From Paenibacillus lutimineralis (GTDB taxonomy: Bacteria; Bacillota; Bacilli; Paenibacillales; Paenibacillaceae): DNA of 64,000 bases. Position numbers and translations under genes: made by a program. Shown in pieces: positions 45,172 through 54,329 of this stretch. The notes beneath the pieces are model-generated. The model saw only the letters and a program-made list of their open reading frames with translations. It searched no databases and was not told the origin of the DNA. The stretch's first letter is position 1, and every line of letters begins with the position of its first letter. The stretch is from assembly GCF_003991425.1 (NCBI RefSeq), contig NZ_CP034346.1, forward strand, positions 967,501 through 1,031,500, read 5' to 3'.

Positions 45172-46152
45172 ATGAATAAAGCGGTAAACCAGGTTGGAAC
45201 AGGGCCTGCGAACGGAACAGGTCAGGTTGTCCTTCAAGTGAATGGAGTAACCAAGCAGATTGGACATAAGAAAATAGTCGATCGGCTGTCATTTAATATA
45301 CATCAGGGTGAGATCGTTGGATTGCTTGGACCGAATGGAGCGGGTAAGACAACCACGATCCGTATGATAGTCGGATTAATCGGTATGAGCGAAGGTGATG
45401 TGCTGATTAAGGGGGAGAGCGTGAAGCGACATTTCGCCAAGGCGATTGCCCATGTTGGCGGTATTATTGAGAACCCGGAATTTTATCCATATATGACAGG
45501 CTACGATAATCTGAAGCAATATCAGCGTATGGCCAAAGGCATTACGGAGGAGAGAATCGCCGAAGTTGTGAGACTAGTCGGGCTTCAGGATGCAATGAAG
45601 AAGAGAGTGAAGGCTTATTCGCTTGGAATGCGTCAGCGTCTCGGCATAGCTCAAGCTCTTCTGCATAATCCATCTATTCTGATTCTGGATGAGCCGACGA
45701 ACGGTCTGGACCCTGCGGGAATTAGAGAAATGCGCGACTACCTCAAAAAAATTGCCCGTGAGGAAGGCATCGCCATACTCGTCTCCAGCCATCTGTTATC
45801 GGAGATGGAATTGATGTGCAGCCGGGTTGTCGTCATTCAGGAAGGCAAGCTGGTTACTGTTAGAACGCTAGGCGATTCGTCCGCTGTAAAGGAAGAGGAA
45901 CAAATTCAAGTCATGCTGCGTGTCAATGATGCAGAGCAGGCGAAGTTAAGACTCGTACGCATGGAGGAACTACGTGTGGTCGGGATCGATACGGATCGGA
46001 ATCAAGTTACGATTGCTGTACACGACAGAGATATCCCGAACGTAATCGATGTCTTGCGGAACGAAGGGGTTTCACTGTATCGGATTGAGGAAATGAAGGA
46101 ATCGCTGGAAGATGAGTTCTTGAAATGGACAGGAGGAAGTCAAAGTGCATAA
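45172..46152 (+). CDS. ABC transporter ATP-binding protein (BcrA-like)
   Basis: A 326-residue ATPase of the drug/bacitracin exporter type. Walker A is GPNGAGKTT, the signature is YSLGMRQRLGIAQALL and Walker B is ILILDEPTNGLDP. The C-terminal ~90 residues are the variable extension typical of this subfamily. The start ATG follows AAGGAG; an upstream GTG in frame is less likely. It overlaps the permease gene by 8 bp and pairs with it to form an exporter. It is the first gene of a five-gene unit with a GntR regulator, an arrangement like ytr in Bacillus. Confidence 0.88.
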   Translation: MNKAVNQVGTGPANGTGQVVLQVNGVTKQIGHKKIVDRLSFNIHQGEIVGLLGPNGAGKTTTIRMIVGLIGMSEGDVLIKGESVKRHFAKAIAHVGGIIENPEFYPYMTGYDNLKQYQRMAKGITEERIAEVVRLVGLQDAMKKRVKAYSLGMRQRLGIAQALLHNPSILILDEPTNGLDPAGIREMRDYLKKIAREEGIAILVSSHLLSEMELMCSRVVVIQEGKLVTVRTLGDSSAVKEEEQIQVMLRVNDAEQAKLRLVRMEELRVVGIDTDRNQVTIAVHDRDIPNVIDVLRNEGVSLYRIEEMKESLEDEFLKWTGGSQSA

Positions 46153-46894
46153 ATTGGTCTTTAATGAATGGTTGAAATTGTTCAAGAAAAGAAGCTTCTT
46201 CATTGCTTACTTGGTTATTGCAGTTTTTGTCATCGGCGCCGCCTATTTTATGGCCAAATTGTTGGGAGACGAGGCTTTCAATGCACGGGATTTCGTCTTA
46301 ATGGCTATGTCGCCTAACGGATTTGGTACCCTGCTCCTCTTCCTGGTCGTTGTGGGAACGGCGGGGGTTGTCTCCAAAGAGTATGGTCAGGGAACGATTA
46401 AGCTGTTACTGATCCGTGCCCAGAGCCGAGGCAAGATTTTACTCTCTAAATATATTAGCATCGTCTTGTATATTTTGTCGCTGATGCTCACGATGTTCGT
46501 TATCTCCTTCATCACAGGTACGATTGCCTTCGGGGCAGGGGCTCCGAGCGTAAGCTGGAATGATATCGCTCAGACGGCGCTCTACACCTTGGTCTACACC
46601 GTCATTTATGCAACAATTACGTTTATGTTAGGCGTACTCACCCGATCTACTGGAATAACGGTCGGGCTCACCATGTTCTTGATGATGCTTGAGGGTCTGA
46701 TTGTCGGCCTACTTGCGAAATATTCCTTTACGAAGTATTTGATCTTTGCGAATACCGATTTGTCCAAATATGTGGACGGCGGTTCACCGCTGCCGGGGAT
46801 GACGATGAGCTTCTCCGTAATCGTTATTGCGGTATATATGGCATTGTTTCTTATGGTAAGTTTTGTTACCTTTAAAAAACGAGATGTTGCATAG
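46145..46894 (+). CDS. ABC-2 type permease
   Basis: A 249-residue membrane protein with about six hydrophobic helices; partner of the preceding ATPase. It starts at GTG after AGGAGG within the end of the ATPase gene. A short cytoplasmic N-terminus (VFNEWLKLFKKRSFF) is typical of ABC-2 permeases. The motif SKEYGQGTIKLLLIRAQSRG is the usual cytoplasmic coupling region. The substrate, perhaps a peptide antibiotic or lipid, cannot be read. Confidence 0.82.
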   Translation: MHKLVFNEWLKLFKKRSFFIAYLVIAVFVIGAAYFMAKLLGDEAFNARDFVLMAMSPNGFGTLLLFLVVVGTAGVVSKEYGQGTIKLLLIRAQSRGKILLSKYISIVLYILSLMLTMFVISFITGTIAFGAGAPSVSWNDIAQTALYTLVYTVIYATITFMLGVLTRSTGITVGLTMFLMMLEGLIVGLLAKYSFTKYLIFANTDLSKYVDGGSPLPGMTMSFSVIVIAVYMALFLMVSFVTFKKRDVA

Positions 46895-46940
46895 GTCAGA
46901 GTGGCCTGGGAACATGACGGATGAAAGGAGCCAACGGATC

Positions 46941-47312
46941 GTGAGTATAGAATTTGATAACAATCTACCGATCTATTTGCAGATCATGAATTTTATCAAG
47001 AAAGAGATTGTCACTGGAAAGTTGAAGGCCGGGGATAAGATCCCATCGGTTCGTGAGCTTGCGGCCGAGCTGCAAATCAATCCGAATACGGTACAACGAA
47101 CATTTCAGGAACTGGAGCGTGAGGAAGTCGTGGAGACAAGACGCGGGCTAGGAAGATATGTGACGAGCGAGGAAGCGAAGATTATGACGATCAAGAAGGA
47201 AATGGCCGGGGACCTGCTGGATAATTTCATTAACGGAATGCAGGAACTGGGCTTCTCGAATAAGGATATTGCAACTATTGTTGCGGAAGCAGTTGAAATA
47301 AAGAGTGAATAG
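46941..47312 (+). CDS. GntR-family regulator, YtrA subfamily
   Basis: A 123-residue repressor. The start was placed at GTG 46941 behind AAAGGAG. It has a winged helix (PIYLQIMNFIKKEIVTGKLK, then KIPSVRELAAELQINPNTVQ and RTFQELERE) and only a short C-terminal part for dimerisation, the hallmark of the YtrA group. Such regulators are encoded with, and repress, ABC transporter operons induced by cell-wall antibiotics. The TAGTGT/ACACTA dyad at the operon promoter is the likely target. Confidence 0.88.
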   Translation: MSIEFDNNLPIYLQIMNFIKKEIVTGKLKAGDKIPSVRELAAELQINPNTVQRTFQELEREEVVETRRGLGRYVTSEEAKIMTIKKEMAGDLLDNFINGMQELGFSNKDIATIVAEAVEIKSE

Positions 47313-47328
47313 AGAGAGGAGAGAGAAC

Positions 47329-48027
47329 ATGGATAATCTGTTACAATTCCAGGGCGTATCTAAATCTTACGGATCAAGAAAAGCTTTGAACGATGTATCC
47401 TTCAGTATCGGTCCCGGTAAAATTATCGGCTTGCTGGGTACGAACGGAAGTGGTAAAAGTACACTGATGAAGATAACGGCTGGACTACTGCCGGTATACT
47501 CCGGAAGCGTAACGGTAGCCGGCCAGCCGCTTGATCTGAATACGAAATCAATCGTCTCATTCATGCCGGATCGTCCTTTGACGGAATCCTGGATGAAGGT
47601 CAGGGATGCGATTACGTTCTATAGTGATTTCTATTCAGACTTCGATATGGCAAAAGCACTGCAAATGCTCGATTTCATGAATTTAAATCCGCAGGACCGG
47701 ATCAGTTCTTTATCCAAAGGGATGAATGAACGACTGCAATTAACATTGGCCCTGTCCAGAAATGCCAAGCTTTATTTGCTGGATGAACCGATTGGCGGAG
47801 TGGACCCGGTAGCCAGAACGAAAATTCTTGATGCAATTGTCGAGTTCTATAGCGAAGACAGCAGCTTGATCATATCGACGCATCTGGTGAAGGACATTGA
47901 ACGGATCTTTGATGAAGTGATCTTCATCAAGAATGGGGATCTTGTACTACATGAGGAAGTGGAGGAGCTGCGACTCAAGCATGGCAAGAGCGTGGACGAT
48001 ATGTTCAAGGAGGTGTTCGCCGAATGA
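47329..48027 (+). CDS. ABC transporter ATP-binding protein (YtrB-like)
   Basis: A 232-residue ATPase. Walker A is LLGTNGSGKST, the signature is LSKGMNERLQLTLALSR and Walker B is LYLLDEPIGGVDP. The Q-loop region reads SFMPDRP. It lacks the long C-terminal extension of the first ATPase in the operon. The ATG follows GAGAGGAGAGAG, 16 bp after the regulator stop, and its stop overlaps the next gene by four bases. Confidence 0.87.
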   Translation: MDNLLQFQGVSKSYGSRKALNDVSFSIGPGKIIGLLGTNGSGKSTLMKITAGLLPVYSGSVTVAGQPLDLNTKSIVSFMPDRPLTESWMKVRDAITFYSDFYSDFDMAKALQMLDFMNLNPQDRISSLSKGMNERLQLTLALSRNAKLYLLDEPIGGVDPVARTKILDAIVEFYSEDSSLIISTHLVKDIERIFDEVIFIKNGDLVLHEEVEELRLKHGKSVDDMFKEVFAE

Positions 48028-48785
48028 TGAGACTGCTTAAGTACGATTGGAAGAAGAATTCAACGATGCTGCTAAGTACAGCTGTTATTTTGATCCTTGC
48101 TGAAGCAGGATTCACAACGGCTAGCTATACCCGGGGATGGGAAGAGGGAATCACCATTGGACTCAGCATTATGCTGTATGTCTTCGTTTCTATGCTAGCA
48201 ATGATCATGACTTATAGAACCTTCTTTAGCAATGCCAAGTCATATAGCCGCCGATTGCTCCCTGTCCGTACGGTATGGAGTGTTCTTTCCCCAATGGTTC
48301 TGGGATTGTTGGTACTGATTGGGCTAGGTATTCTCATTTGTATCCATATTGGAGTCTTCAGTTTGATCTATGGGGTTCCTAATCTTAAGGATATTTCTAC
48401 GGAAGTAACTCCCCAGCTCTTGAAGGTAACAGCGATATTTGTATTCCAGGTGTTCTGGGCCTATCTCTTCTCCTATATGGCTATAGCTCTATCCATAGCG
48501 ATCGCATTAATGTTCCAACGAGGTAGAGTATGGATCGGGATTCTGAGCTTCATTGTTATACAGAATGTAATCAGCTGGATTATATCCAAGCTGTTCCAAG
48601 TGAACTTCGGAGGTATTCCATTCCTCAACGTCAATGTTCAAACTGATCTGATGGTCGGTGGTCAGGTGATCTTCCCAGATGACATTATGCTCATTAATTG
48701 GGGAGAAACCTTGCTAGAAGCAGCCTTCATCATCTTGATGCTGTATGCAACCGTCCTGCTGCTGAACCGCAGAGTAGAAGCTTAA
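48024..48785 (+). CDS. Membrane protein, ABC exporter subunit
   Basis: A 253-residue protein with about six hydrophobic helices, starting at the ATG that overlaps the preceding ATPase stop (ATGA). It begins MMRLLKYDWKKNSTMLLSTA, the usual cytoplasmic start of ABC-2-like permeases. Sequence conservation is low, so the call rests on topology and on coupling with the ATPase. A large hairpin terminator follows. Confidence 0.75.
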   Translation: MMRLLKYDWKKNSTMLLSTAVILILAEAGFTTASYTRGWEEGITIGLSIMLYVFVSMLAMIMTYRTFFSNAKSYSRRLLPVRTVWSVLSPMVLGLLVLIGLGILICIHIGVFSLIYGVPNLKDISTEVTPQLLKVTAIFVFQVFWAYLFSYMAIALSIAIALMFQRGRVWIGILSFIVIQNVISWIISKLFQVNFGGIPFLNVNVQTDLMVGGQVIFPDDIMLINWGETLLEAAFIILMLYATVLLLNRRVEA

Positions 48786-48826
48786 TCGCAGCAAGATATT
48801 GATAGCCTAGCAATACAATGAAATAA

Positions 48827-48893
48827 TCCCTTTCAAGGAGTCTCAACTGAGCCTATTGGCGCATATAGAGACTCCGTGAGAGGGATTTTTATT
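48827..48893 (+). terminator. Terminator of the GntR-ABC operon
   Basis: AATCCCTTTCAAGGAGTCTC pairs with GAGACTCCGTGAGAGGGAT (two small mismatches), then TTTTTATTT. Confidence 0.85.
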
Positions 48894-49139
48894 TTTCCTG
48901 AGAGGCAGTATACGCTCTCGACAGGCAAGCCAGCGTTTGTCGCGAATCTGATGCAGTGGAGCCTCGCTGAAGTGAACCCGGAAGGCGTTGCCGATCCGAT
49001 AATATCTTATAGATTTGCGGTTCATAGAACCGAAGAGAGATTTGCCAAGAGGAGCGAACTATGTCAGTATAGTACGATAGTTGTTTTTTTGCTGGAGTTA
49101 CATGGACAACTGACAATTATGAATGGAGGACATGAAGCT

Positions 49140-49478
49140 ATGCCTTTCCCAAATTGCCCGAAATGTAATTCTGAGTACACGTATGAGGATAGAGACTTGC
49201 TTGTCTGCCCGGAATGTAGCCACGAGTGGTCTGCTGAATCATCCAGTGTTGAGAATGAAGATGCGAGAGTCGTGACGGATGCCCACGGCAATGTTCTAAG
49301 CGATGGCGATTCTATTACTGTAATCAAGGATTTGAAAGTAAAAGGAAGCTCATCGGTCATCAAAATCGGTACAAAGGTGAAAAATATCCGTCTGATCGAG
49401 GGCGATCATGATATCGACTGCAAAATTGACGGCTTCGGCGCGATGAAATTGAAGTCGGAATTTGTTAAGAAGATCTAG
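49140..49478 (+). CDS. PhnA/YjdM-like zinc-ribbon protein
   Basis: A 112-residue protein starting at ATG 49140 after GGAGGAC. The N-terminal zinc ribbon is [20 protein letters not shown] followed by CPECSHEW. The C-terminal PhnA domain shows [20 protein letters not shown] and [20 protein letters not shown]. The family was first linked to alkylphosphonate use, but its real role is unclear. The long open frame before this ATG has no recognisable content. A terminator follows. Confidence 0.9.
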   Translation: MPFPNCPKCNSEYTYEDRDLLVCPECSHEWSAESSSVENEDARVVTDAHGNVLSDGDSITVIKDLKVKGSSSVIKIGTKVKNIRLIEGDHDIDCKIDGFGAMKLKSEFVKKI

Positions 49479-49490
49479 CAAGAGCATGAA

Positions 49491-49535
49491 AAAATACAGT
49501 CCGCGTCTCCTAGGAGATCGGGCTGTATTTTTGTT
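49491..49535 (+). terminator. Terminator of the phnA-like gene
   Basis: AAAATACAG pairs with CTGTATTTT around an inner TCTCCTAGGAGA stem, followed by TG and TTT. Confidence 0.85.
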
Positions 49536-49627
49536 TAGTAACGGTATATACTCATCCGGTTGCCATCGGAATCGAAATACCTCCAATTTGTGATATTGAA
49601 GTAAGATTCGTTACAAAGGTGTGTTAT

Positions 49628-50338
49628 TTATTTGCTGCGTCGTGCGAAGATGAAGATTTGACCAAGCAGACCGATGATAAAGATGATCAAGCTCTGCCAA
49701 GGGGTAACAACGAAGGATGGCATAATCTGGTTGAGCAGCAGGCCTACAGCAACGACGGCCAGGGCGATAATAATATAAATGCCGAAGGCTCTCATATCGA
49801 AAAATTTACGCGGCTGCATCGGGTCTGAAGATGGTGCGGCTTTCTTGGCGCCATCATCCTCTTGCCCTGGCCCGAGAAACCGGGTAATCGATTCGATAAA
49901 TACGATGGCCAGTCCGGCGATTAACACCAGGATTCCGCTGTTAATGGTTGTATTGGCTAGTTCACCTCCGAACCATTTGCCGAAGAAGCCGGTAATCATA
50001 AAGATGAAGAATACCCAGGTGATCGTAACCCATGGGATCATAATGTAATATTTGATCTTCTCTCTTAAAGTCCGAGGCCTGCGCATTTTGACATCGTCGA
50101 TGAGCTGTGCGCAGTAAGCAGTGGCGCTTGCTCCGAATAATTGGTCGGCATTAGCACCTTTACGTTCGTGCTTGCTGATCTTCTGCGCCAGGTAGAGCAG
50201 TAGCTCTTCTTTCTTGGCATCGCTGATCTCTTCCTCTTTGCGGATATACTTGCTCATTTCCTGAAAATAAGCTGCATTCTCTTGGTTCATTTGCTGGCTG
50301 AGTTGTTCAACTCTAGCAGCTTTCTCTTGAGTGTTCAA
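49628..50338 (-). CDS. DUF1129-like membrane protein
   Basis: A 236-residue protein. The first ~100 residues are charged and helical (RVEQLSQQMNQENAAYFQEM, then YIRKEEEISDAKKEELLLYL). Four hydrophobic helices follow, with two in each of two clusters separated by an acidic loop (GPGQEDDGAKKAAPSSD). This layout matches the DUF1129 family of unknown function in Firmicutes. It is transcribed toward the phnA-like gene and stands alone. The start ATG follows TTGGAGGG. Confidence 0.7.
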   Translation of the reverse strand: MNTQEKAARVEQLSQQMNQENAAYFQEMSKYIRKEEEISDAKKEELLLYLAQKISKHERKGANADQLFGASATAYCAQLIDDVKMRRPRTLREKIKYYIMIPWVTITWVFFIFMITGFFGKWFGGELANTTINSGILVLIAGLAIVFIESITRFLGPGQEDDGAKKAAPSSDPMQPRKFFDMRAFGIYIIIALAVVAVGLLLNQIMPSFVVTPWQSLIIFIIGLLGQIFIFARRSK

Positions 50339-50478
50339 TCAAGACCCTCCAACTATGCTGATATTGTTCAATAGTATACGGTACTCTTGGATCGAATCGC
50401 AAGGATAGCGATGTAAATGTACAGGAGAAGCCCGATAAATCAGATGAAAATATGAATCGTACAGAAACGGGATTGAAA

Positions 50479-50565
50479 TGTACTAACTATTAAATTTGAG
50501 TATAAATTTATATTGAATAAATTATTAAATAATATATAATGTACTCATTATTAAATATAAGTACA
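50479..50565 (+). promoter_or_regulatory. Promoter with two TetR-type operator palindromes
   Basis: TTGAAT (50513-50518), 16 bp, TATAAT (50535-50540). A palindrome TGTACT...AGTACA lies at 50540-50565, over the start site, and a related half-decayed copy (TGTACTAACTATTAAATTTG at 50479-50498) lies 61 bp upstream. The TetR regulator encoded as the third gene (52336-52926) is the likely binder (inference). Confidence 0.65.
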
Positions 50566-50582
50566 GTTGGAGGTTGGGGGAC

Positions 50583-51488
50583 ATGGACGCGATTTCGGTA
50601 TCTGGTCTATCGAAGTACTACGGCAAGAAGATCGGTGTAGAAAATGTCGGCTTTACCGTGTCAAAGGGGGAGAAGTTCGGGTTTATCGGTCCCAATGGTG
50701 CTGGTAAGTCTACGACAATTCGTATGCTGATGCAGCTTTTGCATCCTTCCGGTGGAGAAATCTCTCTCTTGGGCAAGATACTTGGCAAAGAGAACCCGGA
50801 TATACGCGGCAGAATCGGTTACCTGCCTTCTGAGGTACAGTATGACAGTGATATGAACGGTCATCAGGTGCTAAAATTTGCTGCCCGGGCTTACGGCATG
50901 AATCTCCAGGATACAATGGGGCTGGAGATGGCGGAACGACTGCAGCTCGATCTGAGCCGTAAGGTTCGCGATTATTCCCTTGGGAACCGTAAGAAGCTGG
51001 GTATTGTGCAATGTCTTCAACATCGGCCGGAGCTGGCCGTACTCGATGAGCCAACATCGGGTCTGGATCCGCTCATTCAACATGAATTCTTCAACCTCTT
51101 GAGCGAATTGAATAAAGAAGGTATGACCGTATTCTTCTCTACGCATGTTCTGTCTGAGGTAGAGAGGTTCTGTGATCGGGTAGCTTTTATTCGGGAAGGT
51201 AAGCTGCTTAGAGTATCCCGGGTGGATGAGATTGCAGAGCGACTGCTGCGCAAATTTACAGTAATATTCCGGGACCAGGGGAACCTCATTGATAAGCTGG
51301 CATTGTACCAATTGGATCCGAATGCCGAATATCAGCACGGTGAGCATACCTTCCAGGTATCAGGCCCAATCGAGCCTGTACTGAGGATGTTGGCCGATGC
51401 CGGAGTGAATGATCTGCGTGTAGAGCGGCCATCTCTGGAAGAGATATTTATGAAGGATTATTCGGAGCATACGGAGGGAGAGCAATGA
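50583..51488 (+). CDS. ABC transporter ATP-binding protein
   Basis: A 301-residue exporter ATPase. Walker A is GPNGAGKST (36-44), the signature region is DYSLGNRKKLGIVQCLQ and Walker B is LAVLDEPTSGLDP, followed by STHVLSEVE (H-loop). The C-terminal ~80 residues are the extension found in drug and lipid exporters of the DrrA/BcrA type. The start ATG follows GGAGGTTGGGGG. It overlaps the permease by four bases. The operon continues with a TetR regulator. Confidence 0.88.
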   Translation: MDAISVSGLSKYYGKKIGVENVGFTVSKGEKFGFIGPNGAGKSTTIRMLMQLLHPSGGEISLLGKILGKENPDIRGRIGYLPSEVQYDSDMNGHQVLKFAARAYGMNLQDTMGLEMAERLQLDLSRKVRDYSLGNRKKLGIVQCLQHRPELAVLDEPTSGLDPLIQHEFFNLLSELNKEGMTVFFSTHVLSEVERFCDRVAFIREGKLLRVSRVDEIAERLLRKFTVIFRDQGNLIDKLALYQLDPNAEYQHGEHTFQVSGPIEPVLRMLADAGVNDLRVERPSLEEIFMKDYSEHTEGEQ

Positions 51489-52288
51489 GAGGCATGATTG
51501 GAAATTTGGTCAGGAATGAATGGTGGGTAAATCGTCGCAATTTCGTGATCGCTCTTTTCATCATCGTCGGCTTTCAGGTGCTATTCACCGGTGTGTCGGA
51601 TATTTATCTGCAAAATGATGATATCGTCAAATTAATGGAGACCATTCCGTCTGCCATGCTGGAAGCCTTCGGTATGCATCCGGAGCAGATGACCAGCTTT
51701 GAGGGCTGGATGAGCAGCGAGCCGCTTCTGTTCTATCAGATGCTGTTCGGCGGATTTGCTGCTGTGTGGGGGAGTCAGACGATCGCACGTGAGCGGGGAA
51801 ATAAGACACAGGATTTCTTGTTCACGCTACCCTATACACGTACGCAAATCTTTCTGTCCCGAGTTCTGGCGCATTTGGTGCAGATGTTCGTCGTATTTCT
51901 CATTGTTATGGGCTCCGTCTATTTATTTGGCTCCCTATTTAGCACAGTCGGTAATCCAGAAGCAGTTCTTGTCATGATGCTGTCCGGCCTGCTGGTGGCC
52001 CTGGCCTTTGCTGGAATTGGATATCTGTTCACAACGTTGGTCCGCACAGAGCGGGCGGCCATGTCGATCAGTATCGGTATCGTGATGGTATCCTTCCTGC
52101 TGAAGATGCTATCTGGGTTAAGTGAATCCATCTCCTGGTTGTCGAAATGGAGTTTATTTAATACTTTTGATAGTCTCAGAATGGCAAGCGAATCGTACCT
52201 TTCCTGGACAGGGGTAGCTGTCTGCTTATTGGTTTATTTTCTTGGAATTGTGATTGCTGCATTTTTGCTCCGTCGGCAGGATATTTAG
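51485..52288 (+). CDS. ABC-2 type permease
   Basis: A 267-residue membrane protein with about six helices and a large external loop after the first helix (residues ~40-85, with MLEAFGMHPEQMTSFEGWMS). The region SQTIARERGNKTQDFLFTLP followed by YTRTQIFLSRVLAH is the coupling segment of ABC-2 permeases. It pairs with the preceding ATPase. The substrate is not known. Confidence 0.82.
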   Translation: MRGMIGNLVRNEWWVNRRNFVIALFIIVGFQVLFTGVSDIYLQNDDIVKLMETIPSAMLEAFGMHPEQMTSFEGWMSSEPLLFYQMLFGGFAAVWGSQTIARERGNKTQDFLFTLPYTRTQIFLSRVLAHLVQMFVVFLIVMGSVYLFGSLFSTVGNPEAVLVMMLSGLLVALAFAGIGYLFTTLVRTERAAMSISIGIVMVSFLLKMLSGLSESISWLSKWSLFNTFDSLRMASESYLSWTGVAVCLLVYFLGIVIAAFLLRRQDI

Positions 52289-52335
52289 TTTATAATATAT
52301 AGAATGTGATATTGAACAAAGGGGGCGTACTGTCC

Positions 52336-52926
52336 GTGGCTAACGGAAAAAAAGAGCAAATCATACGGACGGCGCGCAGGCTGTTTTATGAGCAGGGGAT
52401 CTCCACTACGAGTATGGATCAAATTGCCGAGGCTGTACCTGTATCAAAAATGACCATTTACAAATATTTCGGCAGCAAGGATGGCTTGATCGAGCAGGTA
52501 GTTACGGCGATCAATGAAGAGACCCATGCGGATTTTGCGCAAATGATGGAGCAATCCAATGATGCGATTGAACTTATGCACCATCTGCTTCGTTATCAGA
52601 AAATGAATGACTATTCTGCCGAATTTATCAATGATCTGGTCAATGTATATCCGGAATATACACAGCAAATGATTGAATATAATGAGCAGAAGAACATGCC
52701 GCTGTTCGAGGAGATGGTGTTCCGTGGTCAGCAGAACGGGCAAATTCGTAAGGATATCTCACCGCATTTGCTGGTGCTGTACCTGTCTTCAATGAAGGAA
52801 TTCATGGCAAAGCCCGGCCGGCTGGAGCCATTTACGAATATGAACGTACTGGCGGATCAATTCATATCGCTGCTGATTCATGGCATTTCTAATACTCCGT
52901 TTACGACAGAACCGCCAAAAGAATAG
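52336..52926 (+). CDS. TetR-family transcriptional regulator
   Basis: A 196-residue regulator. The start is GTG 52336 after AAAGGGGG. The helix-turn-helix is intact: EQIIRTARRLFYEQGISTTS, then MDQIAEAVPVSKMTIYKYFG and SKDGLIEQV. The rest is a helical ligand and dimer domain. It is the third gene after the ABC exporter pair, 47 bp downstream, and likely controls that operon through the palindromes at 50479-50565. A terminator follows. Confidence 0.88.
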   Translation: MANGKKEQIIRTARRLFYEQGISTTSMDQIAEAVPVSKMTIYKYFGSKDGLIEQVVTAINEETHADFAQMMEQSNDAIELMHHLLRYQKMNDYSAEFINDLVNVYPEYTQQMIEYNEQKNMPLFEEMVFRGQQNGQIRKDISPHLLVLYLSSMKEFMAKPGRLEPFTNMNVLADQFISLLIHGISNTPFTTEPPKE

Positions 52927-52968
52927 GATGAACTTTTTTACACTCGAGTTGATTTATGCTGTACAGGG

Positions 52969-52995
52969 CACCGCTTTGAAGCGGTGTTCTTTTTT
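52969..52995 (+). terminator. Terminator of the TetR-ABC operon
   Basis: CACCGCTT pairs with AAGCGGTG, followed by TTCTTTTTT. Confidence 0.88.
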
Positions 52996-53083
52996 GTATT
53001 TTTCGTGAACATCGCATAAAAAGGTACACATCAAGACGAAACTACATCATCACGGAAATTTGTTAAACAGGAGGAAAGTATCC

Positions 53084-53299
53084 ATGGAGAACGAAGCGGA
53101 ATTAACACGCCGTTACTTGCTCAACAGTCATTCACGGGGCAGTCTGGAGGAAGTCGTAAGCGAGAATGAACAATTGGAGCTGGCGGATGGCCGGGAACAG
53201 GCGATCCAGATCTCCGAGGATATCCCTCCAACACTGTTTGAAGAAGAACAATCAGGAAAAGAGAAGATCGCACATTATCTCAGACAATACTATAGCTGA
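53084..53299 (+). CDS. Small acidic hypothetical protein (71 aa)
   Basis: The ATG follows AGGAGGAAAG. The protein is acidic and helical: MENEAELTRRYLLNSHSRGS, then LEEVVSENEQLELADGREQA, ending KIAHYLRQYYS. No signal, membrane segment or metal motif. No family recognised. It lies in front of an alpha/beta hydrolase gene with a 98-bp AT-rich gap, so it may be its own unit. Confidence 0.55.
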   Translation: MENEAELTRRYLLNSHSRGSLEEVVSENEQLELADGREQAIQISEDIPPTLFEEEQSGKEKIAHYLRQYYS

Positions 53300-53397
53300 T
53301 AATTGACACCTTGTTATTCACGATGATAATATAAAACCAATAATTCATATTAAAATTATCGGAATTATATTTATCGCAGTAACGGGGAGGAATAGAG

Positions 53398-54225
53398 ATG
53401 GAACGGCAAATCATCATACAGCATGGAACTGAGGAAATTGCGGCGAGTGTTCACTACCCGGTCTTGGTTAAAGCAGAAGGGCGATGCAAGAACCGTATGC
53501 CCTTGGTTATTATTTGCCATGGCTTCGTAGGCAGCCGGATTGGCGTTGACCGTTTGTTTGTGAAGACGGCACGGGAGCTGGCGCAAGCGGGATCTATGGT
53601 CGTCCGCTTCGATTATATCGGCTGTGGGGAGAGCAGTGGGGACTATGGCCGCGAGAGCGTAGATTCCATGATCGCGCAGACGAGAGACGTGCTTGATTAT
53701 TCGCTGGGACTTGGCGACATTGATCCGGAACGGGTGACGTTGATTGGACATAGTCTGGGCGGGATGATTGCTTTGCTGACAGCTGCTCGTGATCGGCGCG
53801 TGAAGAATCTGGTGCTGTGGTCTGCCGTAGGCTACCCATTCAATGATATCGTCAAGATTACTAGCCGCAAGCTGTATGATGAAGCGATAACGCGAGGCAA
53901 AGTCGACTATTTGGGCTATGGTCTTACGCCGCAGTTCTTCGAATCGCTCGCCGCTTACCAGCCTTTCCAAGAGGCGAAAAAATTCGCTGGCGATGTACTC
54001 GTCATTCACGGTACCTCTGATGATGCGATACCAGTCGATTATGCCTTCTTGTACCAGAAGGTGTTCTGGATGCGATCTGAAGGGCGCTGCGATAAGGAGA
54101 TTATATTCCAGGCGGATCATACGTATTCGAGTGGTGGGCATCAGCAGCAGGTGATTCATAAGACGAGAGATTGGCTCGGCGGGCTTGAGAACGCTCATCG
54201 TGAGTGGCAAGACTGGACAATCTAA
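53398..54225 (+). CDS. Alpha/beta hydrolase (esterase-like)
   Basis: A 275-residue cytoplasmic serine hydrolase. The oxyanion loop is VIICHGFVGSRIGVDRL, then VVRFDYIGCGESSG. The nucleophile is in IGHSLGGMIALL, the acid in VIHGTSDDAIPV, and the His in FQADHTYSSGGHQQQ. This resembles cinnamoyl/feruloyl-esterase-like and peptidase_S9-related hydrolases; the substrate is unknown. The ATG follows GGGGAGGAATAG. Confidence 0.83.
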   Translation: MERQIIIQHGTEEIAASVHYPVLVKAEGRCKNRMPLVIICHGFVGSRIGVDRLFVKTARELAQAGSMVVRFDYIGCGESSGDYGRESVDSMIAQTRDVLDYSLGLGDIDPERVTLIGHSLGGMIALLTAARDRRVKNLVLWSAVGYPFNDIVKITSRKLYDEAITRGKVDYLGYGLTPQFFESLAAYQPFQEAKKFAGDVLVIHGTSDDAIPVDYAFLYQKVFWMRSEGRCDKEIIFQADHTYSSGGHQQQVIHKTRDWLGGLENAHREWQDWTI

Positions 54226-54329
54226 TTTCCTAATTTACTTCGTGATCAAAGGTGTAAGTGGGAACTAGTAAATACCGACATATAGGGATACAATGAAGAT
54301 GTAACCATTCTGGTGCCCTGGAGGTATGT

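Noticed and set aside
48876..49139. N-terminal extension of the PhnA-like protein
   Set aside because: The frame begins inside the preceding terminator, and the known family starts at MPFPNCPKC; the extension resembles nothing and a good ribosome site precedes the shorter start.
54234..54256. Short match (ACTTCGTGATCAAA) to the right part of the repeat elements
   Set aside because: Only about 14 bases, without the GTTCAAAAAG end; too short to call a copy.
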